In this document: positions 42,134 to 50,819 of the stretch, one piece after another
Numbering within the stretch: position 1 is the stretch's first letter
Layout: every line of letters starts with the position of its first letter
Assembly: GCA_048013815.1 (NCBI GenBank)
Contig: CM106585.1
Coordinates: 7,316,001 to 7,380,000, forward strand
Direction: 5' to 3'
Source of the DNA: Setoptus koraiensis
Taxonomy: Eukaryota > Arthropoda
DNA: 64,000 nt
The notes under the pieces: model-generated
Seen by the model: the letters and a program-made list of their open reading frames with translations, nothing else
Databases searched by the model: none
Told to the model about the DNA's origin: nothing
Program-made: the position numbers and the translations under genes

Positions 42134-43063
42134 GGTTGTTCCATCGAACAGTGACCCACCCCGATTTGGGTATTTTGGGTATTTTTGGGTAGGGTATCGT
42201 ACCCTGATACCCGAACGGGTATTCCGGAAGTGCGGAAATTCTTCGTTCCCGAGATACCCGAGGTACCGCATTGTGGGTATTTCAAGGTATTTGAGGGTTT
42301 AGTGAGGGTATTATTGGCCATACCTACCCGCACGAACATCCGGTAGGGTATTCGCTCCTCCATACCGAAGGCAGATCATACTTAGAGGCCACAGGAATAG
42401 AATAAAAGCGGTAAAACTAAAGAGGCGTAACGAATGAGCGCGGCGCGGATCGAATCTGCGCCCGCAGTTATTCAGACCACCCACCGAGTCCTAGCGCGTG
42501 CACTATCGTTGAAAAAAGAATGAAGGGATTCATACCCACTTTTTATTACTAATTTACTTCGCTACTCAACCTTCCATCTATACTGGCCCTCTTTCGATCT
42601 TTACCGACTCGGCCTTCGGCCTCGCAAGCTTGCCTCGCTTCGGGTTGAGGGCTTCGCCCTCAACCCTCGCTCGAACCGACAACCCCGGCCTTCGGCCGAG
42701 TAATTGTCACACACCCGAACACCAGAAATAATGAAAATGCGTGCCCGTCGTACGATGTTCGATAAGACTACAATCACGTAGACCGGAAGTGGTTCATAGA
42801 ATTGAAGTTTATGATCTGGGGGGCTGGATGCTCTATGAAGCTAAATTCAACTGAACTACTAAGACATCGTTGAGATCTATACAATCATGCGAAAATTTTT
42901 GGTCTGAGGCCCTTCTGAGGCCCAAAAAATGCATTTTTCCATATATCCGGAAGTAAGAATTTCCGCACCTCCGGACCACTTTATTTGTTCTTTGGGGCCC
43001 CGGAGGGGCCCCTGTGTTAGGTTTGAAGAAAATCGGAGTGGGTCACTGTTCGATGGAACACCC
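42134..43063. mobile_element. Family A element copy 1 with exact 8-bp target duplication
   Basis: A 930-bp element with about 30-bp TIRs (GGTTGTTCCATCGAACAG at the left, near-exact inverse at the right). The 8 bp GAAACTTC is duplicated exactly at 42126-42133 and 43064-43071. Eight-bp duplications are typical of hAT, P and Merlin transposons. The interior has no transposase. It holds a tRNA-like segment on the minus strand, hairpins with TTC loops (42605-42701) and a GC-rich stem at 42991-43012. A second copy lies at 53542-54487. Its first bases resemble those of family B, so both may use the same transposase. Confidence 0.88.
42440..42500 (-). ncRNA. tRNA-like Pol III promoter segment in element A
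   Basis: On the minus strand this reads TAGGACTCGGTGGGTGG (A-box-like) and then, about 30 nt on, GATTCGATCC (B-box-like), as in tRNA genes and tRNA-derived SINEs. The corresponding part of copy 2 (about 53845-53905) keeps the A-box exactly and has a B-box variant. I cannot fold a full tRNA cloverleaf from it, so it is a tRNA-derived relic or an internal Pol III promoter, not a working tRNA gene. Confidence 0.45.
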
Positions 43064-43310
43064 GAAACTTCCGGTCCATCTAGACATAATTAAGACGGAA
43101 AAAGTGGTCCGGAAGCCAGGAAACTTCCGGTTCCGGTTTCACACAAAGTTGTAGCTAGAGCTCTGAAACTTCCAGGATGACGCTCTAGAAGACGCTCAAA
43201 ACGATGACGTAGTTTTCAGCTCTGTCCGACTTCCGGTTTCTTAGATGAAGCGATATTTTAACAATTAGAAGACCGGAAGTTGCGAAATTCATGCTTCGCA
43301 GCGCTCAAGG

Positions 43311-43967
43311 ATGAGTCTGCGATTGTTCCGAGAACTCGGCCTGCGGCCTCGTATCGCAACTGTAATGAATGACCTCAAAAATGTTTGCGCCTTCTTAAAT
43401 GCCTTCAAGAATCCCGCTATCTTAGACACTTCTAAAGATCAATATTTGGTGAGAAAGATGAATGAGAGATTGGATGTTCGTAACAGGCTCATGGAAGATA
43501 TAGAGAGCAAGAAGTACAAGTTTGTTGGTCGGCAAGACTATAAATCAGTTGACAACTTTTCATCGTTGACCAGAGAGGACATAATTGATATCACTCTCGG
43601 TTGTTATCAATTAAATAATGCAGGCCATTATCTTCAAGATATTCTAGATAGGGACAGTGTCAATCTTCTCAAGATTTGTAATGTGAATAGAAGAGAGTCG
43701 GTGTTGAGAATGAAATTCTTTTCTTCCATGTCAAAAGCAAAATATCACTATGCATACGTCCACTTCACCCGTGAGTCTCAAGGAGCTGAGGCAATCTTAG
43801 GTTATTATTGTGACTGTCAGTCCGGAGCAAGAACGGTTGGCACTTGCAGCATCATCAAAAAGGATAGGTGGGAACATGTTCAGAAATCGACGACTTTACA
43901 CGACATAATTCATCCTAAAGGACCTCTTCCATATGAAGGCTCGAAAATCAAATGTGTTTTAGATTAA
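43311..43967 (+). pseudogene. Transposon-type SWIM zinc-finger protein fragment
   Basis: The 218-aa frame is a likely remnant of a DNA-transposon protein. Residues about 160-185 read YYCDCQSGARTVGTCS, the C-x-C...G-x-C part of a SWIM-like finger common in transposon-encoded proteins of invertebrates. The expected His after the third Cys is Ile here, and no complete catalytic core precedes it, so it looks truncated. The first ~20 codons come from the adjoining family B repeat, so the real start is missing or internal (for example Met at about residue 19). The stop is followed 4 nt later by a 28-bp palindrome. Superfamily not assignable by eye. Confidence 0.5.
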
Positions 43968-43971
43968 TTTT

Positions 43972-43999
43972 TTAGCGCTTAATTTTAATTAAGCGCTAA
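43972..43999. repeat. 28-bp palindromic junction (J1 hairpin)
   Basis: Arms TTAGCGCTTAAT and ATTAAGCGCTAA flank the spacer TTTA. The same TTAGCGCTTAATTTTAATTA reappears at 52101-52120 and, inverted, at 54923-54942, where it forms the outer ends of a large element. Here it separates the SWIM fragment from a sequence resembling the terminal region of that element (GTAGTGATGTTGGAT). Confidence 0.85.
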
Positions 44000-44231
44000 T
44001 GATGTAGTGATGTTGGATCCTAAATGGAGGAGGCAATCCACACACAAGCCTACAATTTTGAGTCACGCCCCCTCCTTAGCACACAGTAAGCTACAGCTTG
44101 ATTGAGACTCAAGCCACTCCACCTCCCTAACACACAGTAAGCTAAACACTAATTTGAGACTTAAGTCATTCCACCCTTTTAGCACACAAAAATGAACAAC
44201 GAATATTATAATCCAAGAATTCCCAGACAAG
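44000..44231. repeat. Subterminal repeat array next to J1
   Basis: Three spaced copies of (T)TAGCACACAGTAAGCTA-like units follow the J1 palindrome (about 44077, 44126 and 44177, the last shortened). Related units fill the long inverted repeats of the C elements at 48.9-49.5 and 50.5-51.8 kb. Arrays of this type near element ends usually bind transposase. This suggests a left end of a further C-type element. Confidence 0.5.
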
Positions 44232-44593
44232 TTGTGGATTGATTTGCTATCATTTAACCGACCCTTGAATATGAGTGAAATCAGTGTCATGTCGAAGACA
44301 ATTCAATTTGCAAACGATGTACGTTTATACATCTGTCATAGATGCAAAAGAGGGTTTGCTAGGTATGACAACTTGCTGAGACATAGGAAAACTCATTCAG
44401 GTAATGGAAATTCTCATTTTTATAAATTCGAAGAATTTATTATGTATAATTTAATTCAGTAAAATTTCTTTCCATTGTAGAAAACCAGAGAAAATTTCCA
44501 TGTCCAACTTGCAAATCGATTTTCAATAGGAAGGACAATTTGACTATACACATTAAAATGTATTCATGTGGTACCAGAAATTTGATGAGATAA
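44232..44593 (+). CDS. Two-exon C2H2 zinc-finger ORF of the element island
   Basis: Exon 1 (44232-44400) encodes one C2H2 finger (YICHRCKRGFARYDNLLRH, then RKTH). A clear intron follows (GTAATG at 44401 to TTGTAG at 44480), and exon 2 (44481-44593) continues in frame with a second finger, CPTCKSIFNRKDNLTIH, whose last ligand is displaced (I-K-M-Y-S-C). The product is about 93 aa and would bind nucleic acid. Exon 2 occurs again, inverted, at 48681-48795, so this is a repeated, element-borne sequence, not a single-copy host gene. It lies just inside a J1 palindrome and a subterminal array. It could be a transposon accessory protein or a captured exon pair. A start at 44271 is equally possible. 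Confidence 0.5.
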
Positions 44594-44709
44594 TCGGAAT
44601 GGAATTCTAAACTTAGGAGAAGAGTTGGCTGAAAGTATGATGGTGGGGACGAAGACTAACATTCAGTAAAGATGGACATGCACAGATGTAAAGATAGATA
44701 TGAAAATTC

Positions 44710-45578
44710 GGGTGTTCTTGCGATTGAGTCCCCACTCAGATTTCGATGAAACTTCACACATGGGCCCCGTAGGGGCCCAATATCATGGAATGAGTAGACC
44801 GGAAGCCAGGAAACTTCCGGTTCCGGAGTTACCAAAAGATTGAGATAGAGCTTTGAAAATTCATAATCGGATAGATGACGCCTAGCGGAGCACGATGAAA
44901 TCAAAATTAATCTTCTGCCACTTCCGGTTACCTAGATATAGCTGTTTAACGCAAAAAAGGGTGTGGCCGGGCCCTGTGCGGTCGCGATGAGCGGACCCAT
45001 CCTGTGCCTCGTGCGCGCAACACCCTGTATCCATGTCTGTTTCGGTCATTTTAACCCTGAATATCAACGAATTAGTTGGTTCGTTCACTCTTCCCGCCTG
45101 CAGCTGTGTTTGGATTGCAGTCATGTGAGCGGAGGGTGGAGGGCGCAGCCCGATACCCGAAGCGCTCATCAACCCTACCCGAAGGGTTCCCGTCGCACGC
45201 AGTCGTCGCGGGTGCGACGACGGAGATGTGACGGCCTCCAGAATACGAGGCCGCAGGCCGAGTTCTCAGACACACCGCATGTGCATCCCCGAGCGCAGCG
45301 AAGCAATAATTTGGTCACCTCCGGTCTTCTAACCCTAGTAATATCTCTTTATCTCGAAAACCGGAAGTCGCACAGAGCTGAAAATTATGTCATCGTGTTC
45401 ATCGTAGCTTGAAACGTCTCTGTAGTGAATTTCAGAGCTCTAGCTTTAACTTTATGTAAAACCGGAACCGGAAGTTTCCTGGCTTCCGGACCACTTTTTT
45501 CGTCTTAGTTAGGTCAGAATAGACCTATACCGGAAGTTTCATCAAGATCCGGTTGGGGACCTAATCGCTAGAACAACC
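44710..45578. mobile_element. Family B element copy 2, full length
   Basis: An 869-bp copy with termini GGGTGTTCTTGCGATT and the inverse of GGTTGTTCTAGCGATTAGG. It is nearly identical to copy 3 (50820-51688), so both are young. It has no transposase gene. It contains many ACCGGAAGT/ACTTCCGGT motifs, a GGGCCCC-GTA-GGGGCCC hairpin (44761-44778) and other small hairpins. An exact 8-bp duplication is not visible at its ends (GAAAATTC versus AAATTTAG), unlike copy 3. Confidence 0.85.
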
Positions 45579-45644
45579 AAATTTAGAGACTCGGATCTCC
45601 ATAGAGATAACATGTGTAAAGTTTAGATACTTCAACACGGGAAT

Positions 45645-46823
45645 TTAGATATAGATGGTTTTGATTTTCCTCCAGTCAATATTCTTGCAGGCATTGAGTC
45701 CTGGTATCTGTTCACTAGTTTTGACAACAGCGGTTCGTAGTAGATACGCTCTCTCTAATAGTAGAAAAGTAGAGTTCCAGCGGACTTCTATATCTTGAAC
45801 TAACTGATAGGGTTTTGTAGGATTGAATCCGAGCTCATCCGCGGTTTTGGTTGTATTGTTCGCTTTTATTAGCTCCAGTTGGACGTGCTCGAACTTCTCT
45901 TTGCGCTTGGTCGAACTAGTTATTGCATCGACGAAAGATTTGACCAACGAGACCTCACTTTTAACCTCCTTCAACGCTGATTTCACGGCTAAATTGATGA
46001 CGTGTGCTGCACAACGCATGTGGACGAAATCGAATTTGTTATTGGATCCGAGAGTAAGAACGTGTCCCTTCAATTGGTCTATAGCGGAAATGTTGTTGGA
46101 GGCGTTATCTGTTGTGATTGCAGCAATCTTTGGTGCAATTTCAAAGTTGGTTAGCAGTCCCTGTAGATATGATCGCAGATCTTGCGTCTCGTGAGGATAT
46201 GGCAGATGCTTGAAGTCCAAAACAAATTGTTTGCAGACGAAATTCGGATCGATGTAATGAGCAGTGACACCTGCATAGCCGCGAGAGTTTTTTCTAGCAG
46301 ACCAGATGTCGAATGTTAATGAGATAGAAATAGCTTCCGCCTTCAATTTGTCCTTAACTAGAAGCTCCAGTTTGGGAGTAGAGTCAAGTATGATGTTTGA
46401 CAAGGTCCTTCGCTCAATAATTGATGCATCTGGATTAAGCGCTTTGCAAAAAGATTTGAAATTGGGATCGTCAACCATCAAATACTCGTGTTGCCCTCCA
46501 ATTATAAATTTAACCAAACGATCAGTCACAACATCGTTGCTGAACGTGAATTTGGTTTCTTTCGATAGCTGTGAACCTCTGTGTTTTTTTACATGTTTTC
46601 TAAGGGTAACATGGCTTGACTTTAATGAATATTCCATGCCGCATTCTGGGAATGAACATTTTCGTTTTTGACCAGTAGTTATGAAGTGCAATCCAACCCA
46701 TGTTTTCATAGACTGTGAATTATCGTTCTGCTGAGCTACATTAGTATCCTGACTTGTTATATCTTGAACTGACTCCTGAGTGTTCTGGCTACCACCGTCA
46801 TCAGAAGACGAGACTGTGTCCAT
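45645..46823 (-). pseudogene. hAT-family transposase, C-terminally truncated
   Basis: The 392-aa frame encodes a hAT transposase. There is a BED-like finger (C56, C61, H77, H81), then the RNase-H-like core with first aspartate D172 in LTFDIWSARKN, second aspartate D239 in ITTDNASNN, the CxxH insert CAAHVINL (271-278) and the conserved RWNSTFLLLERA (348-359). It ends at IDWRKIKTIYI, where intact proteins run on through the catalytic glutamate and the C-terminal dimerisation domain, so about one third is missing and it should be inactive. The reading frame is otherwise clean, which argues for recent decay. Upstream on its strand lie three 193-bp tandem repeats. It might have mobilised families A and B, whose 8-bp duplications fit hAT, but TIRs of this copy were not identified. 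Confidence 0.88.
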
Positions 46824-46845
46824 AGTTGTTGATATATGGCGATTG

Positions 46846-47362
46846 CTATGGAAAGTATCCTCTCGAGAAATGATTATAACTTGAGTAATATGTGGTCTAA
46901 TAAATCTAATTATATATGAATCTATTCCTTATTGACCAATGATTGATATAAAAATAACTTTGGTTGACTAATGAATCTAATTAACAAATGCGAATGTTGT
47001 AACTTTGTAGGATTTGGCTGAATTTCCTATGGCAATTTCTATGGAAAGTATCCTCTCGGGAAATGATTATAACTTGAGTAATATGTGGTCTAATAAATCT
47101 AATTATATATGAATCTGTTCCTTATTGACCAGGGATTGATATAAAAATAACTTTGGTTGACTAATGAATCTAATTAACAAATGCGAATGTTGTAACTTTG
47201 TAGGATTTGGCTGAATTTCCTATGGCAATTTCTATGGAAAGTATCCTCTCGGGAAATAATTATAACTTGAGTAATATGTGGTCTAATAAATCTAATTATA
47301 TATGAATCTGTTCCTTATTGACCAATGATTGATGTAATAATAACTTTGGTTGACTAATGGAT
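46846..47362. repeat. 193-bp tandem repeat, 2.7 copies
   Basis: Copies start at 46846, 47039 and 47232, each beginning CTATGGAAAGTATCCTCTCG. They are spaced exactly 193 bp and differ at only a few positions; the third is cut short near 47360. The block lies directly 5' of the hAT transposase frame. It could be an amplified subterminal part of that element or an independent satellite seed. Confidence 0.92.
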
Positions 47363-47441
47363 ACTAATACAAACATATAAACAAATTACTCGGTAATCGT
47401 AACCTTGATTTCATTAAGTGCAATCAAAGTAACGATTACGT

Positions 47442-47474
47442 TCGCGCGCGCGCGCGTGCGCGCGCCCGCGCGCG
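47442..47474. repeat. Alternating CG tract, Z-DNA-prone
   Basis: About 33 bp of almost strictly alternating C and G, with single T or C interruptions. Alternating purine-pyrimidine CG runs are the classical Z-DNA-forming sequence. It stands alone in an AT-rich setting, 35 bp before a hairpin minisatellite. Confidence 0.85.
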
Positions 47475-47507
47475 TGATTCAATTGCCGATCAGTGCACTG
47501 AGTTAAG

Positions 47508-47795
47508 CTCAGCTCAGCTCAGCTCAGCTCAGCTCACGAGCTGAGCTGATTCTTTTTCAGCTCAGCTCACGGGCTGAGCTGATTCTTTTTCAGCTCAGCT
47601 CACGGGCTGAGCTGATTCGCTTCCAGCTCAGCTCACGAGCTGAGCTGATTCTTTTTCAGCTCAGCTCACAGGCTGAGCTGACTCACTTTTCAGCTCAGCT
47701 CACGAGCTGAGCTGATTCTTTTTCAGCTCAGCTCACAGGCTGAGCTGACTCACTTTTCAGCTCAGCTGAAATGAGCTCAGCTCAGCTCAGCTGCC
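47508..47795. repeat. Hairpin minisatellite built on AGCTC
   Basis: About seven units of 33-34 bp. Each has arms CAGCTCAGCTC and GAGCTGAGCTG around a 2-nt centre, separated by GATTCTTTTT or GACTCACTTTT. The array begins and ends with plain AGCTC runs. Every unit can fold on itself, so the whole array is an inverted-repeat ladder prone to slippage and replication stalling. Confidence 0.92.
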
Positions 47796-47957
47796 AACCC
47801 TAGCTAGTAGTCATGTAACTAAGAGATCACAGTACAATGGAAGCTACTCAAGTTGGCAAGTAATACGCAGCACAATCACACATTGAAATAGCACACAACA
47901 CACGTTGTGCGCCATTGCGTCTTGGTCTATGTATTGAAATTATTTATTGTGGCAAAA

Positions 47958-48638
47958 CTAACCGATGAAAGTGCACCAATTTTTGCATGCAGGCAGCAGA
48001 CATGTACATCTAGCGCTCGAAATACTGATTTGATCAGTATTACTTGTCAAGCACTGTTTCACTCTGGAGGTCAAATTTGCCTGAGTCGCTCTAATGGTCA
48101 ATTGATCTCGGTATATGTTTTTGTGATGGTGGCTGCCATGGCATTGGCAGTTGTATGCTTGTTTCGACAGTATGCAGGCAGACGCCAATAACTGGCCATA
48201 ATGATGACGTGACCAGTTGTCGACGTGTGCTTCGTAGCAGAGGGAATCGGAAATCATGGCAAACATATCCAGTTGTTTCTCATACTTTTTAGTTTTGTCT
48301 ATAGCCGGGCATCCCACGTTGGGGTAGTTGTCCACGTAGCGCAGTTTGTTTTGGGGTACCACCGGCAAAATTTCCTCTGATGAGTCGCATGGGCAGGTAA
48401 TGTTGATTTTGGCAAGTGCGCATGATAGTGTCACTGCATATTGGCCCTCGTTTTTCATCCATGTGTCATAGTCCTTGGAATGGATCCAGAGGTTGCAGGC
48501 CTCCTCGTTTATACGTTTTTGTAGTTGTGCGATCTGCAGAGTAGCTTGTTCGGCTGAGCTTTGTAGCCTTAGTTCATGTCGATAGGACTCGGCACACATT
48601 GTAGCGAATAGGAGAAACGGAACATGTCCCAGGGTCAT
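47958..48638 (-). CDS. Secreted Cys-rich protein with duplicated domain, unknown
   Basis: A 226-aa frame, not recognised as any family. Residues 1-15 look like a signal peptide (MTLGHVPFLLFATMC), followed by a polar, helix-prone stretch. Two related units follow: C48-x24-C73-x8-C82-x-C84 and C134-x20-C155-x8-C164-x-C166, each with an LSCALAKINITCPC/SACILSKQAYNCQC core, so the protein arose by internal duplication. From about residue 199 the frame runs into the J2 hairpin and adjoining repeat, so the native C-terminus is probably lost or lies before it. On the same strand, just upstream, is an inverted copy of the C2H2 exon 2. The frame is long and clean for a random ORF, but it lies inside the mobile-element island and may be element cargo. 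Confidence 0.45.
   Translation of the reverse strand: MTLGHVPFLLFATMCAESYRHELRLQSSAEQATLQIAQLQKRINEEACNLWIHSKDYDTWMKNEGQYAVTLSCALAKINITCPCDSSEEILPVVPQNKLRYVDNYPNVGCPAIDKTKKYEKQLDMFAMISDSLCYEAHVDNWSRHHYGQLLASACILSKQAYNCQCHGSHHHKNIYRDQLTIRATQANLTSRVKQCLTSNTDQISISSARCTCLLPACKNWCTFIG
48012..48046 (-). repeat. J2 hairpin, inverted orientation
   Basis: AGCGCT is followed by arms AATACTGAT and ATCAGTATT around TTG (48021-48041), then ACTTGT. It is the exact inverse of the site at 50154-50189. The same hairpin recurs at 53139-53175 (diverged) and 55194-55223, and a degenerate form occurs at 51873-51905. Confidence 0.85.
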
Positions 48639-48680
48639 TAATGGGATTTGTGCTGGAGCACGAGGGCGTTCCGATCAAAC

Positions 48681-48795
48681 TCATCAAATTTTTGGTACCA
48701 CATCAATACATTTTAATGTTTTTAGTCAAATTGTCCTTCCTATTGAAATTCGATTTGCAAGATGGACATGGAAATTTTCTCTGGTTTTCTACAAT
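48681..48795 (-). pseudogene. Inverted copy of C2H2 zinc-finger exon 2
   Basis: Minus-strand translation gives CPSCKSNFNRKDNLT, matching exon 2 of the finger gene at 44481-44593, including the flanking TTGTAG acceptor. Homology stops at the acceptor, where a large C element begins (48797). The insertion therefore lies in the former intron. The second His pair is lost, so this copy is degenerate. Confidence 0.75.
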
Positions 48796-49825
48796 AGTAG
48801 CTATTGGGATAGGTTTGGGTGCTACGATTATTCACGTGAGTAGAACAAATCAGTGCTTCTTCTAACTAGAAAAAAATAGCACGGTGTAAGCTGTATTATG
48901 AGAAATTAACTAGATAAATTTAGAACACTCAAAGCTTACAATGTTGATTAGTTAAATTTGGCACACAGTATGCTATGCGCGAGAAACACTAACTAGACGC
49001 GATTAGCACGCTCAATGCTGAGTTGCTAGTTAAATGAATTTAGCACAGCAGAAGGCTAGCTGTATACAATTCGGATCTAGTGCACTGGAAGCTGGAGGCG
49101 TCAGAACTAGAAGATTGTAGTACAGTAGAAGCTATTCAGAATAAATACTGCTTCCCAGCGCTGTTAATGCTGTTGTAGTTAAAACTAGACGAGTGTAGCA
49201 CGCTCATGGGGCATCAGAACTAGAAGATTGTAGAACAGTCGAAGCTATTCAGAATGACTGCTGCTTCTCAGCAGTGTTGATGCTAATGTAGATAAAACTA
49301 GACAAGAGTAACACGCTCAATGCTGCGATGCTAACTAGATGAATTCGGCACAGAGGAAGCCAAGCGGCGTACAATTCGGACTTGGCGCACGGGAAGCTAG
49401 GAGCGTTGTAACTAGAAGATTACAGCACAGTAGAAACTACTCGATATGACTAGTAAGTCCTTCTAGTATTTATGATACGCTTAGTAGTGCTGGGCGTGAG
49501 TAGCACAGTGACGGTTAGACTGGGTGACAGAAGTTGCAACTGAATATGAATGATTACCACACAAAGAAGGTTGCGTGTGATCTAAACATTAGATGAATAT
49601 TATATCTCAGGATGAGATGTTTACCAGATGAATTGAGCGTAGCAGGAGAATGGATGCAAACAATCGTTATCATAAACACAGGAAGATGATTTGAAGATAA
49701 CTAGGATATTTAATAATTGGACATAGTGCAATAGTATGGACAGAGCCCAACGAGGAAAATAATTTGATGACGATGGGTAGGAAAGACAGAGCGAAGAATG
49801 GAAAGAGAAACAGGAACAATTTCAA

Positions 49826-50047
49826 ATGGATGAGATGTTCTGTGCAAATTTTTACGAAAGTCTTACGGTGAGAACATGTTCAGAAAGTACAATATTCACA
49901 TGGACTGAGACATCCGGATATTTCCAATGCTGCGAAAACAAGCAAGTGCACATCGATGTCACTTGCACAGATTACAATCAGCATTGTATTGGTGCTCTGT
50001 GCAAATTTTTACAAACTTCTTACGGTGAGAACTTTTGCAGAAATTAA
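49826..50047 (+). CDS. Small Cys-containing ORF inside C element 1, unknown
   Basis: A 73-aa frame with nine Cys. Its beginning and end derive from a direct repeat of about 50 bp (near 49838-49888 and 49995-50045; both contain TGTGCAAATTTTTAC and CTTACGGTGAGAAC). No signal peptide or known domain is present. It is followed about 110 bp later by a J2 hairpin in the same orientation. It may be chance. Confidence 0.25.
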   Translation: MDEMFCANFYESLTVRTCSESTIFTWTETSGYFQCCENKQVHIDVTCTDYNQHCIGALCKFLQTSYGENFCRN

Positions 50048-50153
50048 GCTCTTCGCCAAACGATAGACAATGATTGCACACAGCGTAACATCTCTTCCGT
50101 CATAGAAACATTCCATCACATACTCGCTTCTCTATTCCAACGTTACTAACCAA

Positions 50154-50196
50154 ACAAGTAATACTGATCAAATCAGTATTTCGAGCGCTTAATTTT
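50154..50196 (+). repeat. J2 hairpin, direct orientation
   Basis: ACAAGTAATACTGAT-CAA-ATCAGTATT is followed by TCG and AGCGCTTAATTTTT. With the inverse copy at 48012-48046 it brackets a segment of about 2.1 kb like a pair of terminal inverted repeats, although part of C element 1 lies across it. The preceding TATTCCAACG motif also precedes the inverted J2 at 53139. Confidence 0.8.
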
Positions 50197-50235
50197 TCGT
50201 GTGGACAAGTATTGTTGAAGGATTCAAAGGAGTTT

Positions 50236-50460
50236 ATGACAACCTGTTAACCACCGAACTTCAAAATGTGACCATCGAACACTGACCACCGAACATCGAA
50301 CGAGCAGATGGAACTGTCATCAGAAATTCGAATTTTCAATTTCGAATTTCGAAGTTCGAATTTTCAATTTCGAATTTCGAAGTTCGAAATGTGACCATCG
50401 AACTTTGAATTGTAACCACCGAATTCCGAATTGTGACCATCGAACTCTGTTCCCATAGGG
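50236..50460. repeat. TTCGAA/GACCATCGAAC minisatellite
   Basis: Irregular alternation of GTGACCATCGAAC and TTTCGAATTTCGAAGTTCG units. The same motifs occur in the opposite orientation at 52320-52470 and 52619-52860. It belongs to the interior of the C elements. Confidence 0.75.
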
Positions 50461-50819
50461 TTAACATTGTTAACGTTCAGATACCTTGAATGGTTGAGCA
50501 GTTTCTGCTGTGCTGTAATCTCTTAGCTACAACGCATCTAGCTTCCCGTGCACTAAATCAGAATTGTAGACAGCTAGCCTTCTGCTGTGCTGAATTCATC
50601 TATTTTACATCTCAGTATTGAGCGTGCTACACTCGTCTAGTTTCAGCCACATCAGCATTGACAGTGCTGAGAAGCAGTAGTTATTCGGAATAGTATCTAC
50701 TGTTCTACAATCTTCTAGTTCTGACGCCTCCAGCTTCCAGTGCACTAGATCCGGATTGTATACAGCTAGCCTTCTGCTGTGCTAAATTCATCTAGTGAGC
50801 ATCTCAGCATTGAGCGTGC

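Larger units (their letters stand above)
42088..43365 (-). mobile_element. Family B element copy 1, interrupted by element A
   Basis: Reverse-oriented partial copy of the B family. Its right-end TIR starts at 42088 (GGTTGTTCTAGCGATTAGG). After 45 bp it is broken by a 930-bp insertion (42134-43063), then resumes at 43064. It matches the inverse of the complete copy at 45240-45578 through the ACCGGAAGT-rich part and the GGCCTGCGGCC hairpin, and fades at about 43365, inside the first codons of the SWIM ORF. The opposite terminus is not present here. It is more diverged than copies 2 and 3, hence older. Confidence 0.8.

Noticed and set aside
42440-42500. Functional tRNA gene
   Set aside because: Only the two promoter boxes are recognisable; a full cloverleaf could not be drawn.
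44882-45275. 96-aa and 67-aa frames conserved in B copies 2 and 3 (also 50992-51385)
   Set aside because: The two copies are nearly identical DNA, so shared frames carry no evidence of selection; composition and lack of motifs argue against coding.
45823-46671. + strand frames of 121-123 aa
   Set aside because: Antisense shadows of the hAT transposase.
48641-48865. Hydrophobic 74-aa + strand frame
   Set aside because: It is the antisense of the inverted C2H2 exon 2 plus the start of C element 1.
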